64,000 nt of DNA from Nostoc mirabile CHAB5784 (GCF_020829645.1 NZ_JAIVFS010000011.1:78960-142959); one strand, 5' to 3'. Counted from the first letter of the stretch, positions 37,791 through 48,375 are shown. Numbers and translations: made by a program. Notes: generated from the letters alone by a model not told the origin.

Positions 37791-38510
37791 ATGAGCGCAA
37801 CACAGTCTAACAACCTGCCGCTTTGGGTACAGGATCGGGATAAGGTGATAGCAGAAAGCACTGATGTCGAGTGGCGCTATCAGACACCGCCTAATTATTC
37901 CCGTTCCAAAGAGAATCTCGCTCAAGAAAGTACTTATAATCACCTTGAAGGTACACTGGAAGCGATCGTGCAAAACTTGGTGCGAACCTTCGAGATGGAG
38001 GTATCCTTCAAAGCTAACCCGCAACAGTGGTTATCTATTGTGAATGACAAGTTTCGTGTAAGTACCAATGGCGGAGTAGAGTACACAGCAGCAGATTTAT
38101 CAGCTCAAGGTACTTATAATTTATTTATGGCTGATTCAGAACATTACAAGTCTTCAGAAGAAAGCTTTGAATCATCCGCAAAAGTCTTCCACACAACATT
38201 TCCCCAAGGATTTCCTTGGGAAGTGCTGGAAGTTTTCTCAGGGCCACCAAATGTCACATTCAAATGGCGGCATTGGGGACATTTTAAAGGAGAATACAAA
38301 GGCCATGCACCTACTGGAGAGACAGTAGAAATTATCGGCATGAGCATTGCAAAAGTTACCGATGACTTGAAGGTTATTTCCTTGGAACACTACTTCGACA
38401 ATAATCTGTTCTTGGAAAAGCTAACATCTGGTGGCAAACAGATAAATGCCCAAAAGCAAGGAAGTGCTTGTCCGTTCAGTTCTTGGTTCAAGAAATTGCA
38501 CAAGAGTTAG
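37791..38510 (+). CDS. SnoaL-like / pathogen-related-type protein
   Basis: A soluble 239-aa protein. It resembles the alpha+beta barrel proteins known in plants as pathogen-related protein: WRYQTPPNYSRSKENL, SLEAIVQNLVRTFEMEVSFKA-like helix, FKWRHWGHFKGEYKGHAPTG and IIGMSIAKVTDDLKV...HYFDN, the last typical of SnoaL-like cyclase folds. A specific reaction is not known. ATG start. It overlaps nothing; the Ycf54-like gene begins 65 bp downstream on the same strand, so the two may be transcribed together. Confidence 0.55.
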   Translation: MSATQSNNLPLWVQDRDKVIAESTDVEWRYQTPPNYSRSKENLAQESTYNHLEGTLEAIVQNLVRTFEMEVSFKANPQQWLSIVNDKFRVSTNGGVEYTAADLSAQGTYNLFMADSEHYKSSEESFESSAKVFHTTFPQGFPWEVLEVFSGPPNVTFKWRHWGHFKGEYKGHAPTGETVEIIGMSIAKVTDDLKVISLEHYFDNNLFLEKLTSGGKQINAQKQGSACPFSSWFKKLHKS

Positions 38511-38575
38511 TTTTTAGGGGTACAGAGTGCAGCACTGTGCCCTTAAATTATTCACATAGCAACCAAAGGATGAAA

Positions 38576-38905
38576 ATGCAAACATATTATTACGTTTTAG
38601 CCAGTCAAAAATTTCTTCTCGAAGAAGAACCGACACACGAAGTTCTCAAAGAGCGCACTCGTCACTACCACGAACAAGAAAAACAAATAGATTTCTGGTT
38701 GGTTCCGCAACCAGCTTTCTTGGAAACACCGCAGTTTACAGAGCTAAAGGCGAAGTGTCCCCAACCAGCAGTAGCAATTATTTCTACTAATCCCCAATTT
38801 ATTACTTGGTTAAAACTGCGTTTAGAGTACGTCAGTATTGGTGAATTCCAGGCTCCTTCTGAGACAATACCCGATGCCTTGGCATCGCTTGCTACCGTCT
38901 CTTAG
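38576..38905 (+). CDS. ycf54: Ycf54-like protein, Mg-protoporphyrin ester cyclase accessory subunit
   Basis: A 109-aa protein with the Ycf54 signature TYYYVLASQKFLLEEEP, LKERTRHYHEQEKQIDFWLVPQPAFLE, and PAVAIISTNPQFITWLKLRL. Ycf54 supports the oxygen-dependent cyclase that forms the isocyclic ring of chlorophyll. The frame is open from 38468, but family members begin just before TYYY. The ATG at 38576, with aaagga six to eleven bases upstream, is the best start. It probably shares a transcript with the upstream gene. Confidence 0.9.
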   Translation: MQTYYYVLASQKFLLEEEPTHEVLKERTRHYHEQEKQIDFWLVPQPAFLETPQFTELKAKCPQPAVAIISTNPQFITWLKLRLEYVSIGEFQAPSETIPDALASLATVS

Positions 38906-39151
38906 GAATGGGGCATGGGGGTTAGCCCAGAGGTGACAGGTGACAGGTTATAGGGAATAATCTGTACCCTGTAACCTGTACTCTATTCCCTTCTTTACTC
39001 CCTGCCCCCTCTGCCCACTCCCTAATTTTATTTTTGAGTAACAAAATATATTTTTTGACACTGCTTTCATCTCCATACTGAAGTAACTGGGTTTTCAGCT
39101 TTTTTCTTATAAAATCTTCTAAGACACCTTGATTTACATAATCTAACTTTT

Positions 39152-39826
39152 GTGCATAGATTTCAGACTTTACCAAGTGTTTTAGGATTAGCGATGTCTA
39201 CGATGAGCTTCGCTTACGCAGGGTTGATTGGTGGCATGAGTTCTGTCTTTGCCCAACAAACCATTCCCCTTTGTCAACCACCAAATGCGGGTGAGTATCT
39301 TTTATTAGTAGTCAGTCCCACAGCAGATAATCAAAAGCAGTTGCGTAGTGCCTTACCGCCGGAACTGAAGACGATTAACTGCAAATATCTCAACGAAACT
39401 GTGACGCGGATAGGGGGCTTTAATAAAATTGATGATGCCAATCGATGGGCAAGGTATGTCAGCAATATTGTTGGCTTGTCTGCTATCATCACTACTCGAC
39501 CAACAACGCCAGATGTGCAGCCACAGCAACAGGCACCAATACTGCAACCTCAGCAGACAGTTTATAATCCTCAAGCATTAGGAGAAGGTTATGCAGTGCT
39601 GGTAGATTATTACAACCGTCCAGAACTAGTAAATAGTGTGCAACAAGTAGTGGGAGGGAACGTAGGTTTTGTTTCTTATGGACAACGCCCTTACTTGTTG
39701 GCAGTTTATACGACTAACCAAACTGAAGCATACAACACCTTGCAGAAGCTGAACAATGGCGGTTTTGTCGCCAGCATAGTAGATAGTCGTAAGGTAATTC
39801 TGCTGCGCTCAACTGTACGGTTGTAA
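39152..39826 (+). CDS. Exported SPOR-like repeat protein
   Basis: A 224-aa protein with an N-terminal signal peptide ending near VFAQQ. The mature part has two similar modules, YLLLVVSPTADNQKQLRSAL... and YAVLVDYYNRPELVNSVQQVV...PYLLAVYTTNQTEAYNTLQKLNNGGF, resembling SPOR-type alpha/beta folds. A Gln/Pro-rich linker (about 116-138) joins them. It is probably periplasmic and peptidoglycan-linked, by analogy. It starts with GTG at 39152; the ATG at 39194 would cut the signal peptide in half. Confidence 0.6.
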   Translation: MHRFQTLPSVLGLAMSTMSFAYAGLIGGMSSVFAQQTIPLCQPPNAGEYLLLVVSPTADNQKQLRSALPPELKTINCKYLNETVTRIGGFNKIDDANRWARYVSNIVGLSAIITTRPTTPDVQPQQQAPILQPQQTVYNPQALGEGYAVLVDYYNRPELVNSVQQVVGGNVGFVSYGQRPYLLAVYTTNQTEAYNTLQKLNNGGFVASIVDSRKVILLRSTVRL

Positions 39827-39830
39827 TCAT

Positions 39831-39880
39831 TAGTCATTAGTCATTAGTCATTAGTCATTAGTCATTGGTCATTAGTCATT
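39831..39880. repeat. Tandem GTCATTA repeats
   Basis: Seven 7-bp units between two convergent genes; same family as 1-66. Confidence 0.8.
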
Positions 39881-39918
39881 CGTTAATAAACTGTAGACTG
39901 TAGACTGTAGACTATTGA

Positions 39919-40374
39919 CTAATAAGCAGACCTAGCTAACCAATAGATGGTTATGCCCAAAGCTGACCCAGCTATTACCTGAACTGGTGTATGTCCGAGT
40001 AATTCTTTGAGACGGTCTTGGCTAAAGTCTGGTTTTTCATGAAATAATTCATCAATCATTTGATTGAGGATACGAGCTTGCTTACCAGCCGCTTGGCGAA
40101 CTCCGGCTGCATCATACATGACGATGATGGCAAAAATCATTGCAACGGCAAAATCAGGAGATGCCCAACCGAGTGTTTGCCCTACACCGGCGGCTAAAGC
40201 TGTAACTAAAGCTGAATGGGCACTGGGCATACCTCCGGTTGTCACTAAAACACGCACATTCAGTTTGCGATTTTTGACGATCTCGATTACGAGCTTTAGG
40301 GCTTGAGCAATTAAACAAGCTATCAAAGCAACCAGCAGCACCCGGTTGTCTAAAATGTTGCCTATGTCCTGCAT
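39919..40374 (-). CDS. Divergent PAP2-family (DUF212) membrane protein
   Basis: A 151-aa membrane protein with four hydrophobic helices (LLVALIACLIAQALKLVI, ALVTALAAGVGQTL, FAVAMIFAIIVMYDAAGVR, VQVIAGSALGITIYWL). GGMPSAHSA carries the PAP2-like SxH motif, and RQAAGKQARILNQ is typical of the DUF212 family. The reaction is not proven; a phosphatase on lipid phosphates is the family guess. It lies downstream of crtE and folD on the same strand, a common cyanobacterial order, with tandem repeats between. Confidence 0.83.
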   Translation of the reverse strand: MQDIGNILDNRVLLVALIACLIAQALKLVIEIVKNRKLNVRVLVTTGGMPSAHSALVTALAAGVGQTLGWASPDFAVAMIFAIIVMYDAAGVRQAAGKQARILNQMIDELFHEKPDFSQDRLKELLGHTPVQVIAGSALGITIYWLARSAY

Positions 40375-40614
40375 GGTATTTTGGTTAGGTTAGTAAATAT
40401 TAGCAGCAGTTGTTGGTTGAGGAAACATCTAGATTCAACCCAAAATCCAAAATTAACCTAGTACATCACGGTGGAAACAGACTAACTATTCAAATTCACC
40501 CAAAAGCCTACTTAATCAGCTTTTTGGATTTTGATATAAGTGAATTTTGAATTTCGCTGGACGGTGTAGTATAGCATGGCGTAAATAAACCACCCATTCC
40601 AAATCAATGAAACG

Positions 40615-40655
40615 CTTACGAATTACGAATTACGAATTACGAATTACGAATTATC
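40615..40655. repeat. Tandem TTACGAA repeats
   Basis: About five 7-bp ttacgaa units just after crtE. The same unit flanks the repeats at 23766-23930, 49573-49933 and 61799-61826. Confidence 0.8.
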
Positions 40656-40665
40656 CAAAGCGTTA

Positions 40666-41598
40666 CTAGTTATTGCGGCTGATGATAAAATGAGCGATCG
40701 CTTGGAGTGATTTGGCTCTCTCTCCAAATGGTTCTAATTCTGCACAAGCTGCTTTAACTAACTCTTGGGCTTTTGAGCGAGATTCCTCAAGTCCCCAAAG
40801 GCTAGGATAGGTCACTTTCTGCGCTTTTTGGTCTTTACCCGCAGTTTTGCCTAATTGCTCTTGAGTAGAAGTGATATCCAGAATATCATCTATGATTTGG
40901 AATGCTAGCCCAATATTTTGAGCATAACGGGTCAGTCGCTGCACATCTTCAGGTGATGCCCCAGCTATGATCCCGCCACAAACTACGCAAGCTTCCAAAA
41001 GAGCGGCTGTTTTGTGTTGATGGATGAAATTTAGCGTTTCTAGGGAAATATCTGATTTACCTTCCGACTCTAAATCGACAACTTGACCGCCGACCAAACC
41101 AGCTGCCCCCAGCGCCCGACCAAGACGGGCAATAACCTGCAAGACTAGCTCTCTCTTAACGCTTTGAGGGGTTTCAATGGCAACAAATTCAAAAGCGAGA
41201 GCCAACAAGCCATCGCCAGCTAAAATCGCCACATCTTCGCCATAGACTTTATGATTCGTCAGCTTCCCACGACGGTAATCGTCATTATCCATCGCCGGTA
41301 GGTCGTCATGAATCAACGACATTGTATGAATCATCTCCACAGCACAAGCCGTTGGCATGGCCATTTCGATGGTTCCACCGATCATTTCACAGGTAGCAAG
41401 GCAAAGAATGGGACGTACACGCTTACCTCCAGCTAATAACGAGTAGCGCATCGCCTCATAAATCTTTTCTGGATAAATGATCGGGATAGCCTGATCTAAA
41501 GCAGTATCACAAAGCTTTTGTCGCTCTTTGAGATAAGCTGCTAAGTTAAACGTGGCTTCCTCTGGTGGTGTCTTTTGAACGTTATCAGTTGCTACCAT
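40666..41598 (-). CDS. crtE: Geranylgeranyl diphosphate synthase
   Basis: A 310-aa trans-prenyltransferase making GGPP for carotenoids, phytyl chains and quinones. The first aspartate-rich motif is in [15 protein letters not shown] (about 98-111) and the second in FQIIDDILD (near 235). GGKRVRP binds the diphosphate. The residue pattern just before the first motif ([11 protein letters not shown]) fits GGPP-type enzymes; an FPP synthase is possible but less likely. ATG start. folD lies 185 bp upstream on the same strand. Confidence 0.9.
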   Translation of the reverse strand: MVATDNVQKTPPEEATFNLAAYLKERQKLCDTALDQAIPIIYPEKIYEAMRYSLLAGGKRVRPILCLATCEMIGGTIEMAMPTACAVEMIHTMSLIHDDLPAMDNDDYRRGKLTNHKVYGEDVAILAGDGLLALAFEFVAIETPQSVKRELVLQVIARLGRALGAAGLVGGQVVDLESEGKSDISLETLNFIHQHKTAALLEACVVCGGIIAGASPEDVQRLTRYAQNIGLAFQIIDDILDITSTQEQLGKTAGKDQKAQKVTYPSLWGLEESRSKAQELVKAACAELEPFGERAKSLQAIAHFIISRNN

Positions 41599-41678
41599 TC
41601 TTAAATTCCTGACATTTTAGGATTTTTGTCTTATACGTCACAATTTTAAGGTGCTGTGGCGCTGAAAAAATGAAGAAT

Positions 41679-41734
41679 TAGGAGAGACGCGATTAATCGC
41701 GTTAGGAGAGACGCGATTAATCGCGTCTGTACAG
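41679..41734. repeat. Two tandem palindromes GAGACGCGATTAATCGCGT
   Basis: Two copies of the palindrome found at 10132-10160 in direct tandem (about 41682-41701 and 41706-41728). It lies between folD and crtE and could form hairpins in their shared transcript. Confidence 0.75.
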
Positions 41735-41782
41735 GAATTAGGATTAATAACTCTTAACTTTTAACTCATCACTCCTGACTCC

Positions 41783-42670
41783 TCACTCTTTTTCTTTTCT
41801 TGCCGCCTTGGAATAGCTGGCAAATGTATTTTGCAACAATATGGCGACAGTCATAGGGCCAACACCACCAGGAACGGGGGTGATAAATTCTGCTACAGCA
41901 GCTGTTGATTCAAAGTGGACATCGCCAATTAAACGGCTTTTGCCACTAGTATCGGTGACGCGATTCATTCCCACATCTACCACAACAGCGCCCGGTTTTA
42001 CCATGTCAGCAGTGATCAGTCCGGGACGACCTACTGCTGCAATTAGAATATCAGCATTTTGGGTGATGGTTTTGAGGTCATGCGATCGCGAGTGAGCGAT
42101 CGTGACTGTGGCATCAGCTTCTAGTAGCATCAGTGCCATTGGCTTACCCACCAAAATACTGCGTCCCACCACTACTGCCTGTTTTCCCTGCAAAGGAATC
42201 TCATATTCTTCTAAAAGCCGCATCACACCAGCCGGGGTGCAGCTGCGTAAACCAGTTTCTCCCCGTACTAGTCGCCCCAAGTTAACTGGGTGCAGTCCAT
42301 CAGCGTCTTTATTGGGATCAATTTGATGTAGCAGAGCCACGGCATCCAAGTGGTTAGGTAAGGGCAGCTGCACGAGAATGCCATCCACCTGTTCATCGTG
42401 GTTTAGTGCAGCTATGACCTCTTCTAACTCCTCAAAGGTAGTTTGGGTGGGAAAATGCTGACCAAAAGAGGCGATCCCAACTTTAGCGCAAGCTTTTTCT
42501 TTATTACGGACATAAGCTGCTGAGGCTGGATTATCGCCAACCATCAGCACTGCTAAACCAGGGGATCGCCCAATTTTTGGTTGTAATTGTGTAATGGCAA
42601 CAGAAAGTTCTTGCTGAATTTTTGCAGCTATTGTTTTACCATCAAGGAGTTTGGCAGTTTTTGTTTCCAT
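41783..42670 (-). CDS. folD: Bifunctional methylenetetrahydrofolate dehydrogenase/cyclohydrolase
   Basis: A 295-aa enzyme interconverting 5,10-methylene-, methenyl- and 10-formyl-THF. Motifs: [16 protein letters not shown] with the catalytic Lys, [15 protein letters not shown], PCTPxG-like [22 protein letters not shown] for NADP binding and [15 protein letters not shown]. Length is typical. ATG start. It precedes crtE on the same strand. Confidence 0.95.
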   Translation of the reverse strand: METKTAKLLDGKTIAAKIQQELSVAITQLQPKIGRSPGLAVLMVGDNPASAAYVRNKEKACAKVGIASFGQHFPTQTTFEELEEVIAALNHDEQVDGILVQLPLPNHLDAVALLHQIDPNKDADGLHPVNLGRLVRGETGLRSCTPAGVMRLLEEYEIPLQGKQAVVVGRSILVGKPMALMLLEADATVTIAHSRSHDLKTITQNADILIAAVGRPGLITADMVKPGAVVVDVGMNRVTDTSGKSRLIGDVHFESTAAVAEFITPVPGGVGPMTVAILLQNTFASYSKAARKEKE

Positions 42671-42897
42671 GAGAATTCCCAGCTATAATTCGCCTTTTGT
42701 CAAAACACTTGCAACAAGTCTTTCCCCCTGCCCCCTGCCTCTTCATTGATGTAGTAGCGTTTTTCTCACAGTAAATCCATAATCTTTATTTTCTCAGATC
42801 AATGGCGTTATCTGAAGAATAAAGAATTAAGGATGAAATTCAGAACATTTTTTGCTCAGTTGAGAGTGTGTTTCTGAAAGTGCAGAGAATAGTATAG

Positions 42898-43383
42898 ATG
42901 GGAACAGACCTGATGAAACTGGCGACAAAGCAAGCAGTGAAGCAAAAATTTGCTCAATCGGTGGCTTTCATGCAACAAACGAGAATATCCCTTTCGTTCT
43001 TGTACGGGTACACTATTGTTCCCTACCGCCTGGGGTTGATTTTTTTATTGGTGGTGGGACTTTGTAGTTGTGGTAGTTTAACCTCGTCTGGCTTGAATGG
43101 GACTAATTTTAAAATTGGTACCAATGTCACCCCAATTCGAGAAATTAAACTAGAAAAAGACAATAAGGCTACAGTTTACATCCAAGGTAAGGTGGAAAAG
43201 AAAGCTCCTTTGATCAAGCAGTGGGCTTATCAAATTAGTGACTCAACTGGCCAAATTTGGGTTGTCACTAATCAAAAGAATCTGGACGAGGGGGCACAAG
43301 TGGTGATTAAGGGTAAAATTCGCTACCGAAGTATCCCTTTAGCTGGGAAAGAATTGGGGGAAGTTTATCTAGAAGAAGAGTAA
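42898..43383 (+). CDS. Probable OB-fold lipoprotein
   Basis: A 161-aa protein with a long basic N-terminus, a hydrophobic helix (LGLIFLLVVGLCSC) and a possible lipobox LCSC. The mature domain (NKATVYIQGKVEKKAPLIKQWAYQISDSTGQIWVVTNQ...VVIKGKIRYRSIP) has the five-strand order of an OB-like nucleic-acid- or ligand-binding fold. The long N-terminus suggests the start may lie farther in (for example M at 42913 or later). It precedes a Nudix gene by 20 bp and is likely co-transcribed with it. Role unknown. Confidence 0.6.
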   Translation: MGTDLMKLATKQAVKQKFAQSVAFMQQTRISLSFLYGYTIVPYRLGLIFLLVVGLCSCGSLTSSGLNGTNFKIGTNVTPIREIKLEKDNKATVYIQGKVEKKAPLIKQWAYQISDSTGQIWVVTNQKNLDEGAQVVIKGKIRYRSIPLAGKELGEVYLEEE

Positions 43384-43403
43384 TTAGCAATTAAAAATAA
43401 CAC

Positions 43404-43841
43404 ATGAACAATCAACCGATACATGTAGCGATCGCAATTCTCTACCAAAAAAACAAGTTTCTCATGCAACTGCGAGATAACATCCCCGGTATTCTCTACC
43501 CTGGTTACTGGGCGCTATTTGGCGGTCATATCGAACCTGGTGAAACGCCAGAGGTAGCAGTGAAGCGAGAAATTTTAGAAGAAATCGGCTATATTTTACC
43601 ATCTTTTGTTGAATTTGGCTGTTATCCCGACGAAAGAGTTGTTCGTCATGTCTTTCATGCACCACTCTTGGTGGAATTAAATCAACTGGTTTTGAATGAA
43701 GGTTGGGATATGGGGTTATTGACCCTAGAAAATATTCACCAAGGTAACTGTTATTCGCAAAACGCTGGTGAAGTGCGACCTTTGGGGAATGTGCATCAGC
43801 GAATTATGTTGGATTTTATCGACAAAAAGCAACAGCCATAA
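43404..43841 (+). CDS. Nudix hydrolase
   Basis: A 145-aa protein with a complete Nudix box, GGHIEPGETPEVAVKREILEEIG (about 37-59), so Mg-dependent cleavage of a nucleoside diphosphate-linked substrate is expected. Residues before the box (LMQLRDNIPGILYPGYWALFGG) are like those of nucleotide-sugar or NUDT-type sanitising enzymes. The substrate cannot be told. ATG start; 20 bp after the OB-fold gene. Confidence 0.85.
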   Translation: MNNQPIHVAIAILYQKNKFLMQLRDNIPGILYPGYWALFGGHIEPGETPEVAVKREILEEIGYILPSFVEFGCYPDERVVRHVFHAPLLVELNQLVLNEGWDMGLLTLENIHQGNCYSQNAGEVRPLGNVHQRIMLDFIDKKQQP

Positions 43842-44295
43842 ACCTAATTCAGGAATTAGGGAACTCCAAAAAATAAATTATCCAATTTTTGGAATCAAAA
43901 CGACTTTTCCTCCCCCTGCAAGAACTGCTCCCCTGCCCTAAAAGCGATGGGATATTTTTTATTTGGAAGTCCCTTATTGTTAATTTGTCGGGTGCGTTAC
44001 GCTACGCGACAACACACCCTACATATACTTAGATTTTTTCACGCAATCAAATATGATATCAAGTTCGGCAAATCACTTACGATATGTCATTGCGTTCGCC
44101 CCTGGCGTTCCCGTTGGCGCAGCCTAAGAAGAGAAGGGTATGCAACGAAGTGGAATGTTCGCCTTTGGCGTTCCCGCAGGGTAGCAATTCGCTTGCGGTT
44201 TGGAGATTGCAACTCTTAGAGACGCTTTGCGAACACAACGTTTGCAATGACAACTAATCAGCCGAACATGATATGATTCCTATATTTCTATTAAG

Positions 44296-44502
44296 AGGAT
44301 GTTTGAAAAGTTTTCTTCTCAGTAACAAAACGTTCTAGATCCCCCTAAATCCACGCCACTTGCTTCACTTGGGGAGACCCCAAGACCGCAGTGGCTCCCC
44401 GATAAATTGGGGGACTTTGATTTCAGTTCCCCCCTTTTTAAGGGGGGCTAGGGGGGATCAGTTAGTGCCTAAAATGACAGCCAACCACTTTTCAAACAAC
44501 CT
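44296..44502. mobile_element. MITE-like element, AGGATGTTTGAAAAG ends (copy 1)
   Basis: The left end AGGATGTTTGAAAAG and right end CTTTTCAAACAACCT are nearly inverse. TTAAG and CTAAG flank them as a probable 4-5-bp duplication. The interior holds the gatcccc...ggggatc palindrome. The same element with another interior sits at 50787-51003. The rest of 43842-44295 contains gttggcgcagcctaagaagag and tcattgcgttcgc repeat pieces and no gene. Confidence 0.65.
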
Positions 44503-44532
44503 CTAAGTATTTGGTGAAATGGTATCAGAGCC

Positions 44533-47500
44533 TCACCACTGTGAACCTTTGGTAATTAATGCTTTTGCCGTTTCGCTATTAACCGGTTTGGAGAAGAAAT
44601 ATCCCTGTCCATACTCACACTTCAAGGACTGAAGTTGGCTTAGTTGTGCTTTTGTTTCCACCCCTTCTGCCGTTACGTTCATCCCAAGACTATGGGCTAG
44701 CGTCACGATCGCCTGCACAATTTCCAAGTTCTCAGCATCAATACCTATTCTAGTAATAAAGGAGCGATCAATCTTCAACCCATCCATTGGGAAACGATGC
44801 AAATAACTTAAAGAAGAGTAGCCTGTTCCAAAGTCATCCATTTCCAGCTGGATACCTAAAGCTTTGAGTTCAAAAAGGATAGAGCTTGCAGCTTCAGTAT
44901 TTTCCATAATCACACTTTCGGTAATCTCCACCCTCAAACTACTAGCTCCCAGGTGAGTTTCCTGCAAAACTTGTTTTATGTGTTCGATCAAGTCTGGTTG
45001 CATGATCTGTTTACTGGAGAAATTCACATTAATAGTCAAAGGGATATCTGTAGGTAGTTGTCGTTGCCATTCATACATTTGAAAGCAAGCCTGATGCAGC
45101 ACCCATTGCCCAATAGAGATAATTAACCCAGTCTCCTCTGCTACAGAAATAAACTCTGCTGGATAAATCAGACCTCGATCTGGATGCTGCCAGTGCAAAA
45201 GTGCCTCGAACCCAGATAATATGCCAGTTTTCAGCGACACGATTGGTTGATAATAAAGCTGAAACTCTTGACGTTCAATCGCACGCCGCAAATCCATCTC
45301 CAATTGCAAGCGTGCTACGGTACTAGTATGCATTTCTTTGCCAAACACTTGATATCGAGCCTTACCTAACGTCTTAGCGCGATACATTGCAATGTCGGCA
45401 TCCCGTAAAAGTTCCTCTGAGCGGTCATATCCAATTGTACTTAGAGCAATACCAATACTTGCAGTAGTGAATACTTCATGCCCATCAAGGTTGAATGGCG
45501 CGGTAAGCTGCTTGTGGATGCGGTCAGCTACATCTGTTACGTCTGTCACCTCTTTGATATCATTTAGCAAGATTGTAAACTCGTCTCCTCCGATCCGGGC
45601 AACGGTATCACTGGGGCGAATGCACTTCAGAAGTCTATGAGCGATCGCAATTAGCAGTTGATCTCCGATACTATGCCCAAGGCTATCGTTGACAAGCTTG
45701 AAGCGATCCAAGTCTAGAAACAGGACAGCAAATAAATAATCTGTATGCCGTTGTGCATGTTTAAGCACCGATTCGAGCCGATCTATAAACAAAGCCCGGT
45801 TGGGCAATCCTGTCAATCGGTCGTGCAGAGCGTCGTAGAGTAGTTGTTCCTCAATCTGCTTGCGATCAGTGATGTCTAAGGTGCTACCTACTATTCGGAT
45901 CGCCTGTCCATCAGAATTTCGGACAATAGTTCCCCTGTCCCAAACATATCGGTATTGATTGTTGCGATCGCAAATCCGATATTCCAGAGCAAAATCGCTT
46001 TTATTTGCCAGAGCGATCGCAATTTGCTGGCAAAAATGCTGTTGTTCATCTAGATGAATACGTGCAATCCACCATTGGAAGCTGGGTTGAGCTTCTTCGG
46101 GAGAATAACCTAAAATATCGACAAGACCAGCTGTCCTTTCAATGGTTTTCTGCTTGATGTCCCACTCATAGATCACACAATTCACTGCTGAAGTAGCAAC
46201 CGTAAACCGCTCGTTCGAGCGCAAAAGCTCTTGCTCTATTAGCTTGCGTTCGGCGATTTCTTTTTGCAGTTCTTCATTGGCTTTTGCTAGTTCGCTAGTA
46301 CGCTTCTGAACTCGTAATTCTAGCTGATCACGAGCCTTTTGCAGTGCTTTCTCTGCCTGCTTGCGTTCAGCAATCTCAACTCGGAGCTGCTTGTTGGCAT
46401 TGATTAACTCGGTTGTACGTTCTGCCACTCTACTTTCTAGCTCGGTGTAAGCTTGTTGCAGTGCCTTCTCTGCCTGCTTACGTTCGGTGATATCTTCGAT
46501 TGTTCCCACATAACCGATCAGTACGCCTGTATCGTCAAACATCGGAGCTGATCGGGCGTGAACCCAACGAACACCTCCCTTCTCACTTTGGAAGCGATAC
46601 TCAATAAAATGTTCTTGACCTGTAGCCACACACGCAGCCCAATCGGCAAGCATCCACTCGCGATCGTCGGGGTGAATGAACTGTGCATACCCTGATCCCA
46701 GAGATTCTTCAAATGTGAAGCCACCAATCGCTTGACAACGAGGATTAGTATATGTACCTTGTCCATAAATATCCGCCATAAAGATACCGACTGGTGAACA
46801 AGCACTCAAACAACGAAATCGTTCCTCGCTTTGGCGCAACACATCTTCTGCACGCCGACGATCAGTAATTTCGTTCTGCAATTGCTCATTGGCATTGATT
46901 AGCTCGGCTGTACGTTCTGCCACTCTGAGTTCTAACTCGGCATAAGCTTTTTGCGACACCTCCTCTACCTGCTTGCGCGCAGTAATATCACGAACGAAGC
47001 ACCGCGAGTAGATGAACTGGTCATTCTCCCAGAATACATTCGAGTCGATTAAGACATACTTAATCGAGCCATCTTTGCACAGCAGCCTGGCCTCATAATT
47101 ATTTAGTGTTTCTTTTGCTATCAGCCTTTGAAGGATATCGTCTATTACATCTTGGTCGGCAAAGAAGTTGGTAATATGATGACCAATATACTCCTCACGG
47201 GAGTAACCGAGCAGATTCAATTCGGCTTGATTTGCCCATAGGATCATCCCATCTGCTCCCACCCAATGCAGTCCAATAGCTGCATTTTCCAAAAAGTCGG
47301 AAAGCTCTTGCTCTCTGCGGCGTAGTTGGATCTCCATCTGTTGGTGCTGCACAATCTCGTTGTGCAATCGCTCGTTGGTATTCCTTAATTGGGTGATGCC
47401 CTCCTCGACTCTAATTTCTATCTCCTCACTAGCTAATTGGCAAGCCTCCACCCACTTGTGTTCAGCTAACCGCCTTAGTTCAAGCTGCGTAACCACTTGA

Positions 47501-47952
47501 CGGCTTAAAATTTGCAATGTCTCCTTCTGCACTGTGGTTAGTTCGCGTGGTACGTAATCCATAACGCACAACGTCCCGATGGCATAACCTTCAGGTGTGA
47601 TTAGGGGCATACCAGCGTAAAACCTGATGTTGGGTTCAGATATTACCAAAGGGTTTGTAGCGAATCGTTCGTCCGCTAAAGTATCCTGGATCACATAAAG
47701 TTCGGTTTGCTGGATAGTATGAGTGCAGAAGGTAGTATCGCGCTTAATCTCCGAGATTTCCCAGCCCACCTGCGATTGAAACCATTGCCGAGTATTATCA
47801 ATCAGGCTGATCAAGGCGATTGGAGTTTTGCAAATCTGTGTAGCCAAGCGGTTAATATCGTCAAATGCCGTTTTTGCAGTGAGGTTGAGGCTCTTATACT
47901 TTTCCAGAGCATTGAGCCTGTCGGCTTCACTGTTAGTCACTGGAGCTTCCAT
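44533..47952 (-). CDS. GAF-PAS-GGDEF-EAL cyclic-di-GMP enzyme
   Basis: A soluble 1139-aa protein. The GAF domain (about 10-175) has WFQSQVG, FCTHTIQ and TLCVMDY. PAS domains lie at about 225-340, 395-520 and 600-725, joined by coiled coils of ITERKQAEKALQ type. The GGDEF domain has an intact RIGGDEF (near 787), so cyclase activity is expected. The EAL domain has EALLHW (near 915), ITESVIM, DDFGTGYSS, KIDRSF and AEGVET, the residues needed for phosphodiesterase activity. Which activity dominates is unknown. The GAF start is of the type that binds small ligands and lacks an obvious bilin Cys. ATG start. Confidence 0.92.
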   Translation of the reverse strand: MEAPVTNSEADRLNALEKYKSLNLTAKTAFDDINRLATQICKTPIALISLIDNTRQWFQSQVGWEISEIKRDTTFCTHTIQQTELYVIQDTLADERFATNPLVISEPNIRFYAGMPLITPEGYAIGTLCVMDYVPRELTTVQKETLQILSRQVVTQLELRRLAEHKWVEACQLASEEIEIRVEEGITQLRNTNERLHNEIVQHQQMEIQLRRREQELSDFLENAAIGLHWVGADGMILWANQAELNLLGYSREEYIGHHITNFFADQDVIDDILQRLIAKETLNNYEARLLCKDGSIKYVLIDSNVFWENDQFIYSRCFVRDITARKQVEEVSQKAYAELELRVAERTAELINANEQLQNEITDRRRAEDVLRQSEERFRCLSACSPVGIFMADIYGQGTYTNPRCQAIGGFTFEESLGSGYAQFIHPDDREWMLADWAACVATGQEHFIEYRFQSEKGGVRWVHARSAPMFDDTGVLIGYVGTIEDITERKQAEKALQQAYTELESRVAERTTELINANKQLRVEIAERKQAEKALQKARDQLELRVQKRTSELAKANEELQKEIAERKLIEQELLRSNERFTVATSAVNCVIYEWDIKQKTIERTAGLVDILGYSPEEAQPSFQWWIARIHLDEQQHFCQQIAIALANKSDFALEYRICDRNNQYRYVWDRGTIVRNSDGQAIRIVGSTLDITDRKQIEEQLLYDALHDRLTGLPNRALFIDRLESVLKHAQRHTDYLFAVLFLDLDRFKLVNDSLGHSIGDQLLIAIAHRLLKCIRPSDTVARIGGDEFTILLNDIKEVTDVTDVADRIHKQLTAPFNLDGHEVFTTASIGIALSTIGYDRSEELLRDADIAMYRAKTLGKARYQVFGKEMHTSTVARLQLEMDLRRAIERQEFQLYYQPIVSLKTGILSGFEALLHWQHPDRGLIYPAEFISVAEETGLIISIGQWVLHQACFQMYEWQRQLPTDIPLTINVNFSSKQIMQPDLIEHIKQVLQETHLGASSLRVEITESVIMENTEAASSILFELKALGIQLEMDDFGTGYSSLSYLHRFPMDGLKIDRSFITRIGIDAENLEIVQAIVTLAHSLGMNVTAEGVETKAQLSQLQSLKCEYGQGYFFSKPVNSETAKALITKGSQW

Positions 47953-48375
47953 GTTATGTCACCTTGCAGCAGCGTCCAACTAACTGTAATGGAGCTTAAA
48001 TAGAACTTAACTAACAATTCTCGCACGCGCCAGTCTATTAATGTTTTTTATAATTGCCATTTTGGCAGATACGAGATTAAGATTTGTAGGTCAATATAAT
48101 AGAAGTAATAGAAGGCAGTGCGATCGCACTACTACATACACCGTATAAAAAATAGTTTTATTCTCAGTTTACTTAATTATAGTAATCCGCTTTGATTTTT
48201 GAAATTATTTGCGTGGGCAGGGAGTAGGGAATAGGGAGTAGGGAGTAGGGAATCAGGCTTTTCGAGGTGTACGGTGTTTATTCAAAAATCAAATAGTAAT
48301 CCTATAGATAATTTAATATTATTCTATAGTTTGCTGACTGACAGCCCTATCTTTTAGATAGCGATATGCTTTTTT
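47953..48375. other. Intergenic region with tandem repeat
   Basis: 423 bp between divergent genes, so it holds both promoters. A run of gggagtaggga units lies at 48219-48252. No RNA gene or ORF seen. Confidence 0.6.

Noticed and set aside
38922..39176. 84-codon minus ORF between the Ycf54-like gene and the SPOR-like gene
   Set aside because: It overlaps the start of the SPOR-like gene and its C-terminal part is made of tandem repeat; the N-terminal part has no recognisable family.
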